From the NCBI GenBank assembly GCA_007026445.1, contig VDMD01000171.1, positions 1 through 42,583 on the forward strand: DNA of 42,583 nt, read 5' to 3'. Every line of letters starts with the position of its first letter. The stretch's first letter is position 1. Source of the DNA: Schizophyllum amplum (lineage: Eukaryota; Basidiomycota; Agaricomycetes; Agaricales; Schizophyllaceae). Of the stretch, positions 10,553-21,619 are shown in pieces. A program made the translations under genes and the position numbers. The notes below the pieces were generated by a model that was given only the letters and a program-made list of their open reading frames with translations, was not told the DNA's origin and ran no database searches.

Positions 10553-10945
10553 CACGGCCAAGTCGCTGCGAACGTCCCTGCCCATGCTTTTCTATACTGA
10601 TGGTCGAGCCTGAGGAAGCCAAACATGTCACTGCTACGCTGTTTATATCTGTCCGCGAACTACTTATTCGCCGTCAAGATTACACGCATGTATTGTACTA
10701 CAGCTCAACACGAAACTATAGCTTAGCCGTCACGTACTTACTTGTAGCCATCCTAATGCGCGCAATCCACTGATCTTGCTCCAGTGGCCAGCGATTCTCT
10801 GGCTGTCCTGTACTTGTGTTTACCGGAAGTTCGGCCCCCTTTGCCGAGCGAGTGCACCCGATCGGACCGGGCAGAGTCTTGCTCAGCAATCACCATAAAT
10901 TAGGCGCGCAAGGTCGTATTCCGTCCTTCCTTCCACTCCCCATGG
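10553..10945 (+). repeat. Direct repeat, right copy, overlapping the ERV1 promoter
   Basis: Pairs with 7938-8370, about 2.6 kb to the left. The strongest blocks are TATAGCTTAGCCGTCACGTA (10717) and CCGGAAGTTCGGCCCCCTT (about 10823). It spans the 3' flank of the protease gene and the 5' flank of ERV1 up to the start codon, where both copies keep a C/T-rich run. Divergence shows this is an old duplication. Confidence 0.75.
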
Positions 10946-11538
10946 CCGCCGACTCCGAATCCCACCCTTCTACTAGCCAGCAGCGGCTGCCGCCGGGCAT
11001 GGTGATGGGCCCTGACGGCAAGCCCTGCAAGGTTTGCAGCGCCTGGCGCGACTGGAAGCCGCCTAAGGATCCCTCCAAGGCTACGTCTTCCAAGGCATCC
11101 TCGTCGACCGATCAATCCTCTGCAGCCGCATCCCCCTCCTCCACAGCCGCTGCCGCCGTCGCTAGCCTCGCCGTCGCTGCCGCCGCGCGCCGCGACTGCC
11201 CGCCTGACGTCGAGTCCCTCGGCCGCGCGACCTGGTCCTTTCTGCACACCACCGCCGCGTACTACCCCGAGCGTCCAACCGCACGGCAGCGCGCGCACAT
11301 GCTCTCGCTCATCCATGCCCTCCCCGTGCTTTACCCGTGCTCGCATTGTGCGGGCGACTTCGATGAGGACGTGAAGGGGAACCCGCCAGACGTGAGCTCG
11401 CGCGGCGCGCTGAGCCGCTGGCTGTGCGAGCGACATAACGCGGTGAATGAGAAGCTGGGGAAGACGCGGTTTGACTGTGCTATCGAAAGCACGGATGCGC
11501 GGTGGAAGGATGGGCCGGCGGACGGGAGCTGTGATTAG
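10942..11538 (+). CDS. ERV1: FAD-linked sulfhydryl oxidase Erv1/ALR
   Basis: Reoxidises Mia40 in the mitochondrial intermembrane space and passes electrons to cytochrome c or oxygen. Single exon, 198 residues. The N-terminal shuttle motif is PCKVC (C29/C32), within the family-typical CKVCSAWRDW. An Ala/Ser-rich linker (about 45-82) follows, then the Evr1_Alr domain: ATWSFLHTTAAYYP, the redox-active YPCSHC (C133/C136) next to FAD, HNAVN (165-169), and the structural pair C162-X16-C179. All the expected cysteines are present. The start is the ATG in CCATGGCC; an in-frame upstream extension belongs to the repeat and is not conserved-looking. The promoter lies inside the right direct repeat. No mitochondrial presequence is visible, as usual for Erv1, which is imported through its cysteines. 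Confidence 0.95.
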   Translation: MAADSESHPSTSQQRLPPGMVMGPDGKPCKVCSAWRDWKPPKDPSKATSSKASSSTDQSSAAASPSSTAAAAVASLAVAAAARRDCPPDVESLGRATWSFLHTTAAYYPERPTARQRAHMLSLIHALPVLYPCSHCAGDFDEDVKGNPPDVSSRGALSRWLCERHNAVNEKLGKTRFDCAIESTDARWKDGPADGSCD

Positions 11539-12282
11539 GAAGGGGCGTTAGAGGTGCGTGATCACTAATAATACTTGACTAGTCTTACTAATGTGCGTGT
11601 ACAGTACTACAGATTGCCTGCACATGTCAATGGTAGAATACGGGAGCAATGGGAGCAATGCACACATCACCATTCTTTGCAAGTGAGTTTGACGGCTTGA
11701 GATACTTGAGGCCCGGTCAGACCTGGTAGAGTGGCACACTTCCCAGCGCGGTGATTGGAAGCCGTGCTTTCGTCTCCGAATATACACAGCGCGGTTGGAA
11801 TTTCTGCGAAAGGATCGCACGCAAGCCACCAGTCAAGGGTACACCGAGACACGGTTCCTTGCAAATAAATCTGAAGAGAACACTGCATCCATCCACCTCA
11901 GCTCAGAATACAGATGCCCGTGGCCGCGATACTGGGCTGTATGAGCTCTTCATGCATCCCATCCATTCCACGGGCAGGAGCCTTGGAACTGGAGACCGGA
12001 CCTACTAAGGGTTTTTCTATGGCTGACGAGGCAAGCTCCCTTTCCTGGCCTAATCCTTGGGATACGTATGCAGGTATATCATCTGTCGAGATATATCCAT
12101 GCTTTCATAGCGACACAAAGTCGTGCTATATACAACGCGAAAGTACTGTAACTCAGAGTCAGAGCTCTTTTGACCCAGAGTCGAACAATAAACACGTGAG
12201 CACGGAGGCATTGACAGGGCCGGTTGCGCCGACGGGCGCCCCAGAGATCAGTATATCACACTCGCTTCTTGCCTTCGCGACA
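11539..12282. other. Intergenic, no gene seen
   Basis: Spacer between ERV1 and the mannosidase. A long plus-strand frame runs into the mannosidase start, but its upstream part lacks protein-like character. Several TATAT tracts (for example about 12086-12106) could be promoter elements. No RNA gene is recognised. Confidence 0.35.
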
Positions 12283-14498
12283 ATGGAGGTGCTCCCGACG
12301 TACAGGCGCACCAGCCAGCGCGCGCAGAAGTTTGTCGGCCGCTTCCCCCTGCGATGGGCACCTTGGGTCGCAGGCTGTTTCGTCCTGTTCTGGCTCCTCA
12401 GCCGCCTCCTTCACCCACCGCCTCCGCCCCGCGTCTTCCCCGACTGGCACTATGATGCAGAGCCGTTCTTTTCCCCTGCGCAGCATCCGCCAGGGGATGA
12501 CGCCGTGCTCAGTCCAGAGGACTGGGCGGCGCGCGCGGCGCTCGTAAAGGGCGCGTTCGTGCACGCCTACGGGAGCTACAACTCGAACGCGTACTTGTAT
12601 GACGAGGTGAAGCCGGTGTCGGGCGGGCATGTAAACAAGTGCGTGGCTAGTCTGTCAGCTTAGATATGGATGTTGAAGTGCGTGTTATCTAGCTTCAACG
12701 GCTGGGGAGTCACCGTATTCGACTCGCTGGACACCATGTTGATCATGGGTTTAGACGAAGAGTTTGATGATGCCTTGAGTGTAGTTGCGCGCACGAGCTT
12801 CTACCAGGACTCTGTACGTCCCTATAGTCACGCCCCTGCGACTACTGTGCTGAATTACTCCGTGCAGAAATCTTTCGCACCATTCTTTGAGACTGTCATT
12901 CGCTACCTTGGTGGCATGCTGTCCGCATATGCTATATCACGTGAACCTATATTGCTTGCTCGCGCAGACGACCTTGGATCTGCTTTACTGGCGGCGATGA
13001 ACACCCCAAGCGGGCTTCCTATCTATGCCGTGAACACTCAGTCGTATGCAATCTCTTGATTTTGTGAGCGCTCATGCTGAAACTTGTCACAGAGGCAAAG
13101 GGAAGCAGGGATGGACTGGGACCGTGCTTTGGGCGGAGGCTCTGAGTTGTCAAATGGAATAGTGAGTCATGAACACAACCCTTACTCACTTTTACAACGA
13201 AGCCTTCTTCAGTAAATACCTTGCCCATCTGACAGGCCGACCGCAATATTACCACAAAGTGCGATCCTATCAACTCAAGCATAGACATGCCGCTAAATGC
13301 AACGTTTCCAGGTCGAGAAGATAATGGACATCATGTACAAGGCCAACGTCACCGACGACCTCTTCTCCACACAATGGGACCTCAAGACTGGTGTCCCTAA
13401 GAAAGGCTACTTCTCCGTCGGGGCCTTCGCCGACAGCGCCCACGAGTACCTCCTTAAGCAGTGGCTCCTCACCGGCCAGTCCGAGCCCAAGGCGCGCGAC
13501 CTCTACATGCGTTCTATGCACGCCATCCTTGAGCACGTCACCTTCATCTCCCCGAAGCGCGAGATGTTGTATGTGACCGACATCAAGAACGGCAAGCTGA
13601 CGCACACGTTCGAGCACCTGACGTGCTTCTTCGCGGGCCTCCTCGCGCTCGGCGCGCACACCCTCGACATGCCCTTGCGCGATCGCGAGCTGCATAGGTG
13701 GGCCGCGGAGGGGCTCGCCGCGACGTGCTGGACGACGTATGCGGACTCGTATACGGGGCTCGGGCCTGATGTGATCAGCATGGACCACTTCGACCCGCCG
13801 GAGCGCGGGGCATGGCTAGAACGTGTGCGTGTCTGGGAGGAGCAGGGGCGCCCGACAGAGAAGCCGCCCGGCGTGGTGCCCGGGAAGTGGGAGGAGCCGA
13901 AGTTCAAGGACTACCGGACTTCGGTAGATATGTACCTCTTGCGGCCAGAGACGGTGGAGAGTTTTTATCTGCTCTGGCGCACAACGGGCGATGAAGTGTG
14001 GCGGGAGCGCGGATGGTGCGTATATCATCTACTTACGGTCGACCGGTACTAAGGATGGTCCAGGGCGGTGTTCCAATCTATCGAGAGATATTGCAGGACT
14101 ACGTAGGTTTCTTCATAAGCCTTGCATATGCTACCAGTCTGACTCCGCGCTACAGATATGGCTATGCGAGCATCGCGAAGGTGGACGCAAAGTCGCCAGT
14201 GCTCAAAGACGAGCAGCCAAGCTATTTTCTTGCAGAAACGTGCGCATTTCGCATCTGCGAATATGTCTATCGAAATGAACTCTGTCTTGCCAGACTCAAA
14301 TACCTCTACTTACTCTTTACCGACGCCGAGCTCGTTCCTCTGAACAAATGGGTCTTCAACACCGAGGGCCACCCGCTACCCATATACGAGTGGCGCCAAT
14401 GGGAGAAAGACGAGTACCGGATACCGGTGCCTCATACCCAATCACCACCGGAGGAGGAGGAGACTGTCCCGCCGCCGATGATCGACGCAGCGGTGTAG
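12283..14498 (+). CDS. GH47 mannosyl-oligosaccharide alpha-1,2-mannosidase (ER/Golgi type II membrane protein)
   Basis: Trims alpha-1,2-linked mannose from N-glycans in the ER or Golgi lumen. Nine exons: 12283-12638, 12693-12813, 12868-13040, 13093-13161, 13213-13258, 13312-14015, 14064-14102, 14156-14239 and 14294-14498, joining to 598 residues with consistent phases. A short cytosolic tail is followed by a signal anchor (WAPWVAGCFVLFWLLSRLL, residues 25-43) and a Pro-rich stem. GH47 motifs in order: GWGVTVFDSLDTMLIMGL, FFETVIRYLGGMLSAY, HTFEHLTCFFAGLLALG (acidic catalytic region), YLLRPETVESFYLLWR, SYFLAETLKYLYLLF, and FNTEGHP, whose Thr coordinates calcium in the family. Length fits ER mannosidase I-type enzymes. 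The ER versus Golgi assignment is inference. Confidence 0.93.
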
Positions 14499-15234
14499 CA
14501 GGCCGTGCCCTCATCGACGCGCTGAACGCGGCGGAGTTAAATGAAGAATATCTGCGTACGTCGGGAGTCTCATCTCATACAGGGACTGCTGACCAGGAGC
14601 ACGCAGGGACTGATCTATTTATCGCAATCTATGTAGCATTAGGAAATATACAGTACGGATGGCATTGCGGTGCCGCAAGAACTTCCCTGGAGGGTCCGCT
14701 GTTGAGGCGTGTGGGAAGGGTGCCTCAAGTCCATGAAAAGGGTTCGAGCCAGGTTCGAGCTCGCAGCGCGTTCTCTTCCCATCCGCCAATGGCCATTGTC
14801 GGCCTGTTTGTCGTGTTCGTCTTCGGCATGTTCATTTTCGAGGTCTGGCCGCTTTGTTCGCGTCTCAGGGAGCACTGCCCAAGGGAGAAGCGAGGGTATG
14901 GTGCCATCGACAAACCTTACATGCATACGCGGCGGGCGGTCGACGGCCAGGTCGGACTTTGACCTACGGGCCTGTGTCTTCGATGTATGGGCGGCTTCAC
15001 GGCGGCAGGGCTCGATGATCCGCGACGTGTGTACCAGGCAGCTGGAATGCATGTCATAGGATGGAGGGCGGGGATAGACCCATGCTACGAAAGCCAGTCC
15101 TGCCCTGCGCCTCCGCCATATAAAAGGCGGGGGCCGACTTGTTTAACAACCCAGTACACTCGTAGGCGTTCAACGTGAAGCTTACGCAAAATTTTCCTCC
15201 CCCCTCTCTATACACTTCGCAACTCCCATCCAAA
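14499..15234. other. Intergenic with promoter of the secreted-protein gene
   Basis: About 740 bases without a supported gene. It holds a small open frame with one hydrophobic segment (14789-14962, listed under findings) and, at its right end, the TATA element of the next gene. Nothing else is recognised. Confidence 0.4.
15119..15125 (+). promoter_or_regulatory. TATA box
   Basis: TATAAAA in the context CCATATAAAAGGC, 110 bases upstream of the secreted-protein start codon, with C/T-rich sequence between. This is a good match to a fungal TATA element and suggests a strongly or conditionally expressed gene. Confidence 0.6.
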
Positions 15235-15930
15235 ATGCTCGCATCCATCTACCCCGCCTACCTCGCTCTGGCATCTTTGGTGAGCTCTTGCAATCTATAT
15301 CTATAGCGAACTGAATGCCTGAACATCAAGGCAGGTTTTTGCCACCCCTTCGCCACGACAGGGGGCGTGCACCGGACTTGATCACAGCGACAAATTCACC
15401 TTGAACGCCATCTACGCCGACGGGACCGGGTCTGTCCCGCTCAAGTTCGTCGATAGCGGTACGGTGCCGCATGTTGGATGGGCGCTTTTGACGGTGCACT
15501 ATCTTGTTGATCCTTCGAAATGCCAGCTCATTGATTGCGATCTAGGCGTGCCCATCGTGTAGTAACAGCTTCGCATACTCGACGCTTGCCGCGGGCGTGT
15601 GGCATCCGTACGCGAGCGAGTACCAGAAACCGGTGTCGTGGCCCCTTATCGCGGGCGAGTCACCATCGTTCATCTCAGAGTACCCGTATCCTACAGGCTG
15701 GGCGGGCTATTGCGCCACGGTGCGTTCTGCGCCTAGAGCTAAAATCAAGGTTGACTGATCGCTCGCAGGACGACGGGTTCCTCGGCGTCGACGACGACGC
15801 CAGCCTCTGGAGTCTTTGCACAAACCAGACATCCGGTCGATTGGATGTTGTGTACAGTCCGGTGGCAAGCCATGCGCACTATGTTGCGAACGATTGCGCG
15901 TCTGTGAAGATCGAGCTCGTCGATGTATGA
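15235..15930 (+). CDS. Small secreted cysteine-containing protein, unknown function
   Basis: Four exons (15235-15279, 15335-15493, 15546-15719, 15769-15930) give 179 residues. The N-terminus MLASIYPAYLALASLVFATP is a plausible signal peptide, with cleavage after the ATP/SPR region. The mature chain has six cysteines (C27, C70, C73, C124, C143, C169), enough for three disulfides, and an NQT N-glycosylation site next to C143. It is rich in Tyr, Trp and Ser with a FVDSGTVPHVGWALL segment; I do not recognise the family. The third exon's acceptor is chosen at TCTAG (15545) because the alternative GTGTAG acceptor leads directly to a stop. A TATA box lies upstream. It could be a cell-surface or effector-like protein; that is inference. 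Confidence 0.7.
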
Positions 15931-16271
15931 AACGAGCCTGTGGCCGCAGAGGAACAGCTTTTGCCGCTTGTACATGTAGAAGAACGATATAGGACGTGGA
16001 TGCTTGTGAAATATGTCGAGTTATTCAGTAGCCGTGCAAGCTTGTCTCTGGGCGTATTCGGACGGCGCTGATGTTTAGCTTGCAGAAATCATGCACCGTG
16101 TTACGCCGTTGGTCCCAAAGCTATCCCCGCAAGGAAACAAAAGCGCCGGGAGGTAAGTAGGCCCACGTCGATGATGATGTCACCATGTCATTGTGCGGAA
16201 CCTCCTCGAAAACATATCCTCCGCGCGATATATAGCCATGGGATACGATTACAACGACCAAGAACACCATC
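15931..16271. other. Intergenic, promoter of the plus-strand MDR gene
   Basis: Short spacer containing the 3' flank of the secreted-protein gene and, near its right end, a TATATA element 43 bases before the next start codon. No gene is seen. Confidence 0.4.
16229..16234 (+). promoter_or_regulatory. TATA box
   Basis: TATATA in GCGATATATAGCC, 43 bases upstream of the MDR start codon. The paralogous gene on the minus strand also has a TATA element a short distance upstream, so the promoter architecture may be shared. Confidence 0.5.
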
Positions 16272-17581
16272 ATGACGATCCACAAGAACATTCCGCAAAC
16301 CCAAGTTGCAGTCCTCGTTGGCGCTGACGAGAGGAAGATGGCCGACTTGCCAGTTGGCAAGCCGGGTCCCAATGAAGTCCTCATCGAGAACGTCGCCGTC
16401 GCCGCGAACCCCAAGGACTGGAAGGTTCCGCAGTGGATGTATGAGCCGGGCGAGTCAGCCGTGGAGGGCAACGACGTGGCGGGCACTATTGTCGCTGTTG
16501 GCGAAGGCGTGTCTGAGTACAAGATCGGCTCGCGCGTCGCTGCTTTCTCGAAGATGCGCTCAAAGGACAACAAGGTGCGATCCATCACTGCTGTTATTGA
16601 TTTACAGCTTGCTGAACTGCAGTGCAGTACGGGGCGTACTAGCAGTACACGGTAGCACCTGCGGGTACCACCTTTCCCATCCCGAACATCACACCCTACG
16701 AGGAGGCGGCGACACTACCTCTCGCTGTAATGACAGCCGCCATAGGTCTCTTTGTTCGTCTTGGGATACCTGCGCCTGACACACCAGCCGCATGTGCGTC
16801 AGACGTTCATAGGCTGCTGCCAGTATGACTGATCGTATCCTTACTGCAGTCCACAACTCAGGCAAGGCTATCATCATCAACGGGGCGGCCTCATCAGTTG
16901 GCGCATACGCTGTACAGTTGGCCAAACGCGCCGGACTTTATGTGATCGGCATTGCCGGCGTCTCGAAGGAATATCCGAAAGAGCTCGGGGCGGATGTAGT
17001 CCTGGATTATCGTGAGCACGAGGGAGATGCGCTAGTGCGTGTGGTAGTTGTTCCACACATACACGTATTCTAATGATCACTCCCATCGCAGATAGACGCC
17101 TTGGTCTCTGCCGTCGCCGACCGGCCTACAACATGGGCATTCGACGCTGTAACCGAGCATGGATCTACGCTGATGCTCGCTCGTGCCCTCGTCAGAGTTC
17201 GCAAGGGCCCTACCGCGACAGCACAGGTCACGACAGTGCTGAACGTCCCTGAAGACGAGAAGAAGCAACTTCCGCCGGCTGTCACTGCCATCGTCACCCT
17301 GGTCGGCAGCGCGTATGCTGAAGACGAAGGCTGTGAGTCTATCTTTCTTGTTTCTTGCTATCAAGACTCATCAACTGGAAATGGTCGATGCAGTCGCTGC
17401 GCCCTTTTACCGCAAGATCTCCCACTGGCTGGCAGACCGGTCATTCAAGTGCAACCGACCAAAGATCATGCCAGGAGGGCTCGCGGATGTGGCGAAGGGC
17501 CTCGAGATGCTCAAATCAGGAGATGTCCATGGCGAGAAGCTCGTGTACCGCATCGCCGATACGCCAGGTCTCAAAGCTTAG
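16272..17581 (+). CDS. Medium-chain dehydrogenase/quinone oxidoreductase-like (GroES-like) protein, copy 1, with in-frame TAG
   Basis: NADPH-dependent MDR enzyme of the quinone reductase/trans-enoyl reductase type (no catalytic zinc ligands). Exons 16272-16574, 16628-16793, 16850-17034, 17092-17332 and 17394-17581 would give 360 residues. The GroES domain shows GKPGPNEVLIENVAVAANPKDWK and GNDVAGTIVAVGEGV; the Rossmann domain shows AIIINGAASSVGAYAVQLAKRAG, then GADVVLDYRE. It ends with VYRIADTPGLKA like its paralog at 21906-23226. At the start of exon 2 the conserved YGAYQEYTVA reads YGAY-TAG-QYTVA (TAG at 16640-16642). If splicing instead used that TAG as the acceptor, the frame would be restored with loss of YGAY. 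So this copy is either inactivated or spliced differently. Its substrate is unknown. Confidence 0.85.
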
Positions 17582-17794
17582 TGGCAGCCAGACTCGCCAA
17601 GTTCAAATTTCTTGAATAATCCCTTTGCGAAACGGCGTACGCGTAGAGGCGTCAGGTAGCGCTGTATTCCCAGAGGTTGTGTGTAGTAAGTAATCTAAGC
17701 GTAGTCTACAATCAGTGTAACCGTAGTATAATCCATCGAAAGCAAGTAGATCTGGGAAAGGAATCGTAAACAACAAAGCATGGATTACACATCA

Positions 17795-19676
17795 TCACGT
17801 CCTGGCTGCCGCAGTGGTCGTAAGGACCACGCTCTCTAAGCTTGCGCTGGTCAGAGCCTCCTTGCTCATCGAGGGATGTGAGACATGGATGCGCGGGATG
17901 CGCTCGGTTTTCACACCCTCCGCCTCCGGTTTGGCCTCCGCATCCAGCAGGCCTTCCTCCATCGCCTCCTCATCCATCCGCTCCAGCGTTATGCCGTCTT
18001 GCTGCTTGTTCTCCCGCTCCTTCGTTGCCTGTGTGCGTTCGATCAACGGGGTTTCGGAGCGACTGAAGACCGCACTCACAGCCACGTATACAGCGCTGGC
18101 GACGATGATCAAAGTACCGAGCACGCTGAGCGCGGACGGCGCTGCCTTGAAGAACATGCGCTCCAAGATGGTCGCAAAGACGATTTGGGTGTACAGTGCG
18201 AGAGAGCCGCGGCCTGCAGTTTCGCGTTGCAGGCCCATAGTCAGCAGCACCTGGACGGGCGATTGAGCCTGAGGCGCGTCGAGGTGAATAACGTGTGGCG
18301 CACCTGCGCAATGAAGCCGCATACACCAATGACGCCGAGGAGTGCAAGCCACTCGATACTCGTGGGGATCACAATCTTAGTTTTCGTAGCAAGGATTCTG
18401 TAGACGGGTGGTCAGTGCATTAGAACGCATGACGTGGTGACCGGAAGACGCACAATATGCTCGATGTAATCACGCTTTGCAGTGAGAAGGAGGAGAGCGA
18501 GTGTAGCGGGTGCGCTCGCTTGCCGATGGCTCGGATCGTGATATCTGAGAGGAATTAAGCCTCACGAGAAAGCAAAGTTCAAGCCAACCGTACATGCACC
18601 GGTCGCTCCACAGACGCCGACGAGTGACATTCTGGAGCGGTGGTCAGAAAAGCGAACATTCCAAGGTTTTGCAACTCACCCCACGGCCATCAAACGATCC
18701 TGAGGCGTGCCGCGCTCTGCTGGGTCTATGGGGGCCGCGCCAGCGTCTTCAATGCCTTCCGCATCTGTCAAAGGAACAGGCAGGTCGGCCGCACTCCCGA
18801 ATATGAAAGGCGGCCGTGCGATGAGAACGACACCGACCAAGCTGATGACTGTTGGGATTCAGCGACGCCGTTGCTCAGATCGCGGTGGTACTCACGTCCG
18901 GCGAACAGTTGCTTGCGCGTGAAGGGTTCCTTGAGCACCAGAGCGCCCACGATGCCTGTTGCCAGAGGTGCAAGGAAGGATAGAACCTGGAGGCTATGTG
19001 AGGAGACATGACATGGGCAGAGGGATAGGAGGCGTACGGTGGCGTCGGAGAGGGAAAGGTATTGCAGGGACCAGTACAGACCAAAGATGCCGAAGAAACT
19101 GTGCAAAAGGATTGTCAGTACGGCGGAGATACAGGCAAAATGGCGTGCGCACCCTATGAATCCGCGGAACACCAGCAGCAATCGCACTCCCTTCGGCCCT
19201 AGTAGAGGATCGGGCACCCCGCGCACACGCCTAGGGTGCACTCAGTCTCGTTATGCCAGCCGACACGCAGAGCACGCACATATACGCCTGTGCACATATG
19301 AATGTGATCACCTATCGCCCGCGGGATGATAAGCGCCCACCCTCCTGTTCATATTGCGCAGACGCACCATCCGGAAGCCAATCAGCTCGTAGGTGGGCAC
19401 GGGAGGGTCGATGCTGTTGAGCTTCTTGACGGAGACATTCACGAGCGAGAGGAATAGCTGGCTCGCTGTGACCAACAGCAATCCATAATTTGCTGCTAGA
19501 CTGTCCTTTAGTCTCCTGTATACCTTTTCCACACGTTGAGGTAGGCGTCGACGCGATGAGCCCAGCGCTGTTCTCGTTTCGTCTCTAGCGAACGCTGATA
19601 TATACGGCGAGCGCGGCACAGCGAAATCCGCGTTGTCCTGGGTCGTGACTGGTGTATATTGGTGTCGCGTGCTCAT
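17795..19676 (-). CDS. EamA/DMT-family transporter (SLC35G-like)
   Basis: Ten-TM integral membrane protein of the drug/metabolite transporter superfamily; the substrate cannot be read from sequence. Ten exons on the minus strand (19368-19676, 19280-19311, 19153-19230, 19038-19098, 18896-18986, 18680-18848, 18594-18631, 18454-18544, 18304-18397, 17795-18250) join to 472 residues. Family hallmarks: GLLLVTASQLFLSLVNVSVK (TM1), GPKGVRLLLVFRGF, FFGIFGLYWSLQYLSLSDAT, LSFLAPLATGIVGALVLKEPF (first EamA repeat), then ITIRAIGKRAHPLHSLSSFS and VLLTMGLQRETAGRGSLALY (second repeat). The C-terminal tail is charged and cytosolic (EEAMEEGLLDAEAK). The second exon is only 32 nt. It is transcribed towards the plus-strand MDR gene, with about 210 bases between the ends. 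Confidence 0.9.
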
Positions 19677-20086
19677 CGTTGTCGTCGTAGGTCGTTGTAG
19701 GGTGCGAGGGCGGCTGCTACGCGCTCCTGGTCACTTGAAGTATAGAAGAGAAAAGAGAATTATAAGGCCATGGAGCGCCCCAGATTGCGAGCGAACAGGA
19801 TTCGTTTACGTTTGCCGGAGCGCCATGGCATGATCTCACGTACCTGAGATTGACGGGAGCAGAACGCGAGCCAAGATAAAATCATGGCGCGATGGAGAAA
19901 GCGTTGTGGACCCACAACTCGCGTCAAGGCAAACAAACATGTCGACGAGCTAGCCTCCAGCGAAATTCCATTACTTCCAATTCGTAAATCGAGCCACGAG
20001 AAGAGGAAAACGAACCATAACTAAAGGAAGGTGGCGATAGCAGATGAAAGCGGGTATGAACATATTCACAAGTCGAGCTCAGAAAC
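19677..20086. other. Intergenic, no gene seen
   Basis: Promoter region of the EamA gene and 3' flank of the SFH5-like gene, both minus strand. No RNA gene or clear motif was recognised. Confidence 0.35.
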
Positions 20087-21619
20087 TTAGAAGCCCTCGG
20101 CTTCGCCGCCGTAGCGCTTCGGTATCTCCTTTACATCGATAACGTCCTTGAGCGTATCCCGAATGCTGTTCGTGCTCGTTCCCACCACGGACATCTTTGC
20201 GAAAGTCTTCGCGGGCAGGATAGCCTTGAACGTCCAGAATATAAACGACATCAGCGTGGGGACGTTGACGAAGTACTTCTTGTACTGAGGGAAGAGCATT
20301 AGACGGCAAAGGTGAAGCATACAGGTACCACCACGCACAAGAAGTTCAGGGTAGTGATCACCAAAGATCTTGCTGGCCTCTGAGGCGGCCTGCTTGGACT
20401 GTGGCGTCCGGCTCGACATGCTGACGCCTGCGTAGTCTGTGCAGCAGTCGAGACTTGGCACTTCAAACAGCATTCTCGAAACAGCCACGCACCATGCACT
20501 TGCACCGCCTGGTCCACCGTCTCGAAGTCCAGTAGATCAAGGCTCTTCTCCATGAAAGCGACGCGCCATCTGTATATATTCGTTAGGCCCCGTCTCTCCA
20601 GCCTATGAAAGACGCGTACCTCAAGAAACGCTGCACGTCGCTAAACACAGCGTTCATATCCTTGTTGCCCCCATATACGTTATAGCTGGACCCGCGTGAG
20701 CCCGGCACACAGACGCCATAAAACAAGTAGCCAACTCACACCACAGGCCGGCCCTGCTTGTCCTTGCCACTGATATATCCTAGCGATCCGAACACATCCT
20801 TGGGGTATTCCTCTTTCAGTGCAGCCTCGATGCCGAACTCTTGCCGCCACTTCAGCGTGTTGGTGAGCATTGTCTTGGCCTCCGCCACATTCAGGTTCCT
20901 TCGAGGAAATGTCATCAGCTTTCGCCTGTATTGCCGACGTCAGAGTCAAGCGGCCCGAGACTACACACCTAGCGCGGAGGAACTTCATCAACACTACACT
21001 TGTCTTCGCGCTGGCCGCCGGGTTCGCGGGGTCGATAGACACGCCCCACAGCGTGATCGGCGCGGTCTTCGCGTCGGCCTTGTCAGGGTAGGCGGTCGCA
21101 AATATCTCGGGTAGCAGCGTCTGGTAGCGAACGGCATCAGCACGGTCTCGACACGAGATGCTGACTGCAACGCACCCTGAACTCCTTCAGCGTGCTCTTC
21201 TCGGCGTCTGTGAACTGCGCAGTGAGAGCGTTGCTGGGCTCACCCACGGCCTTCTCCTCCGCAGGTGCAGCAGGCGCAGCGGGCTCCTCCACAGGCGTGG
21301 GGACCGCAGCAGTCTCTGTCGCGCTCGGCGCCGACTCTTCATCTACGGCAGCAGGCGCCGCCGCCTCAGTCGCAGGTGCCGCCGCCGCGGGTACTACTGG
21401 CTCAGGTACTGACTCTACTAACTCAGCCGCAGGCTTCGTAGCATCGTCAACGTCCTTCTCTGACGCCGGCTCGTCCGGCTGGGGCGCGTCGTCCGCCAGT
21501 GCGGCCGGCGCTGTGGCGGTCTCCGCAGGCGCGACCTCAGCTGCGCCTGCCGCGGAGACGACGGGGTCGGCGGCAGCGGCGGCGGGAGGTACGGGAACGG
21601 CGGCGAGAGGTGCAGCCAT
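20087..21619 (-). CDS. SFH5: CRAL-TRIO (Sec14-like) phosphatidylinositol transfer protein, SFH5-like
   Basis: Non-classical Sec14 homolog that exchanges phosphatidylinositol (and haem in yeast Sfh5) between membranes, peripheral at ER or plasma membrane. Seven exons (21176-21619, 20969-21120, 20740-20898, 20620-20685, 20493-20569, 20339-20436, 20087-20284) give 397 residues. Residues 1-130 are a disordered Ala/Pro/Glu-rich extension. CRAL-TRIO-N: VVLMKFLRARNLNVAEAK and TLKWRQEFGIE. CRAL-TRIO lobe: YNVYGGNKDMN, RWRVAFMEKSLDLLD, DYAGVSMSSRTPQSKQA, then YKKYFVNVPTLMSFIFW and LPKRYGG-type ending IPKRYGGEAEGF. That order matches SFH5 rather than Sec14 itself. The start is the first ATG before the Ala-rich segment. 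Haem binding is not tested by sequence alone. Confidence 0.9.

Noticed and set aside
13270..13788. Minus-strand frame of 172 residues
   Set aside because: Antisense to the large, motif-rich exon 6 of the GH47 gene.
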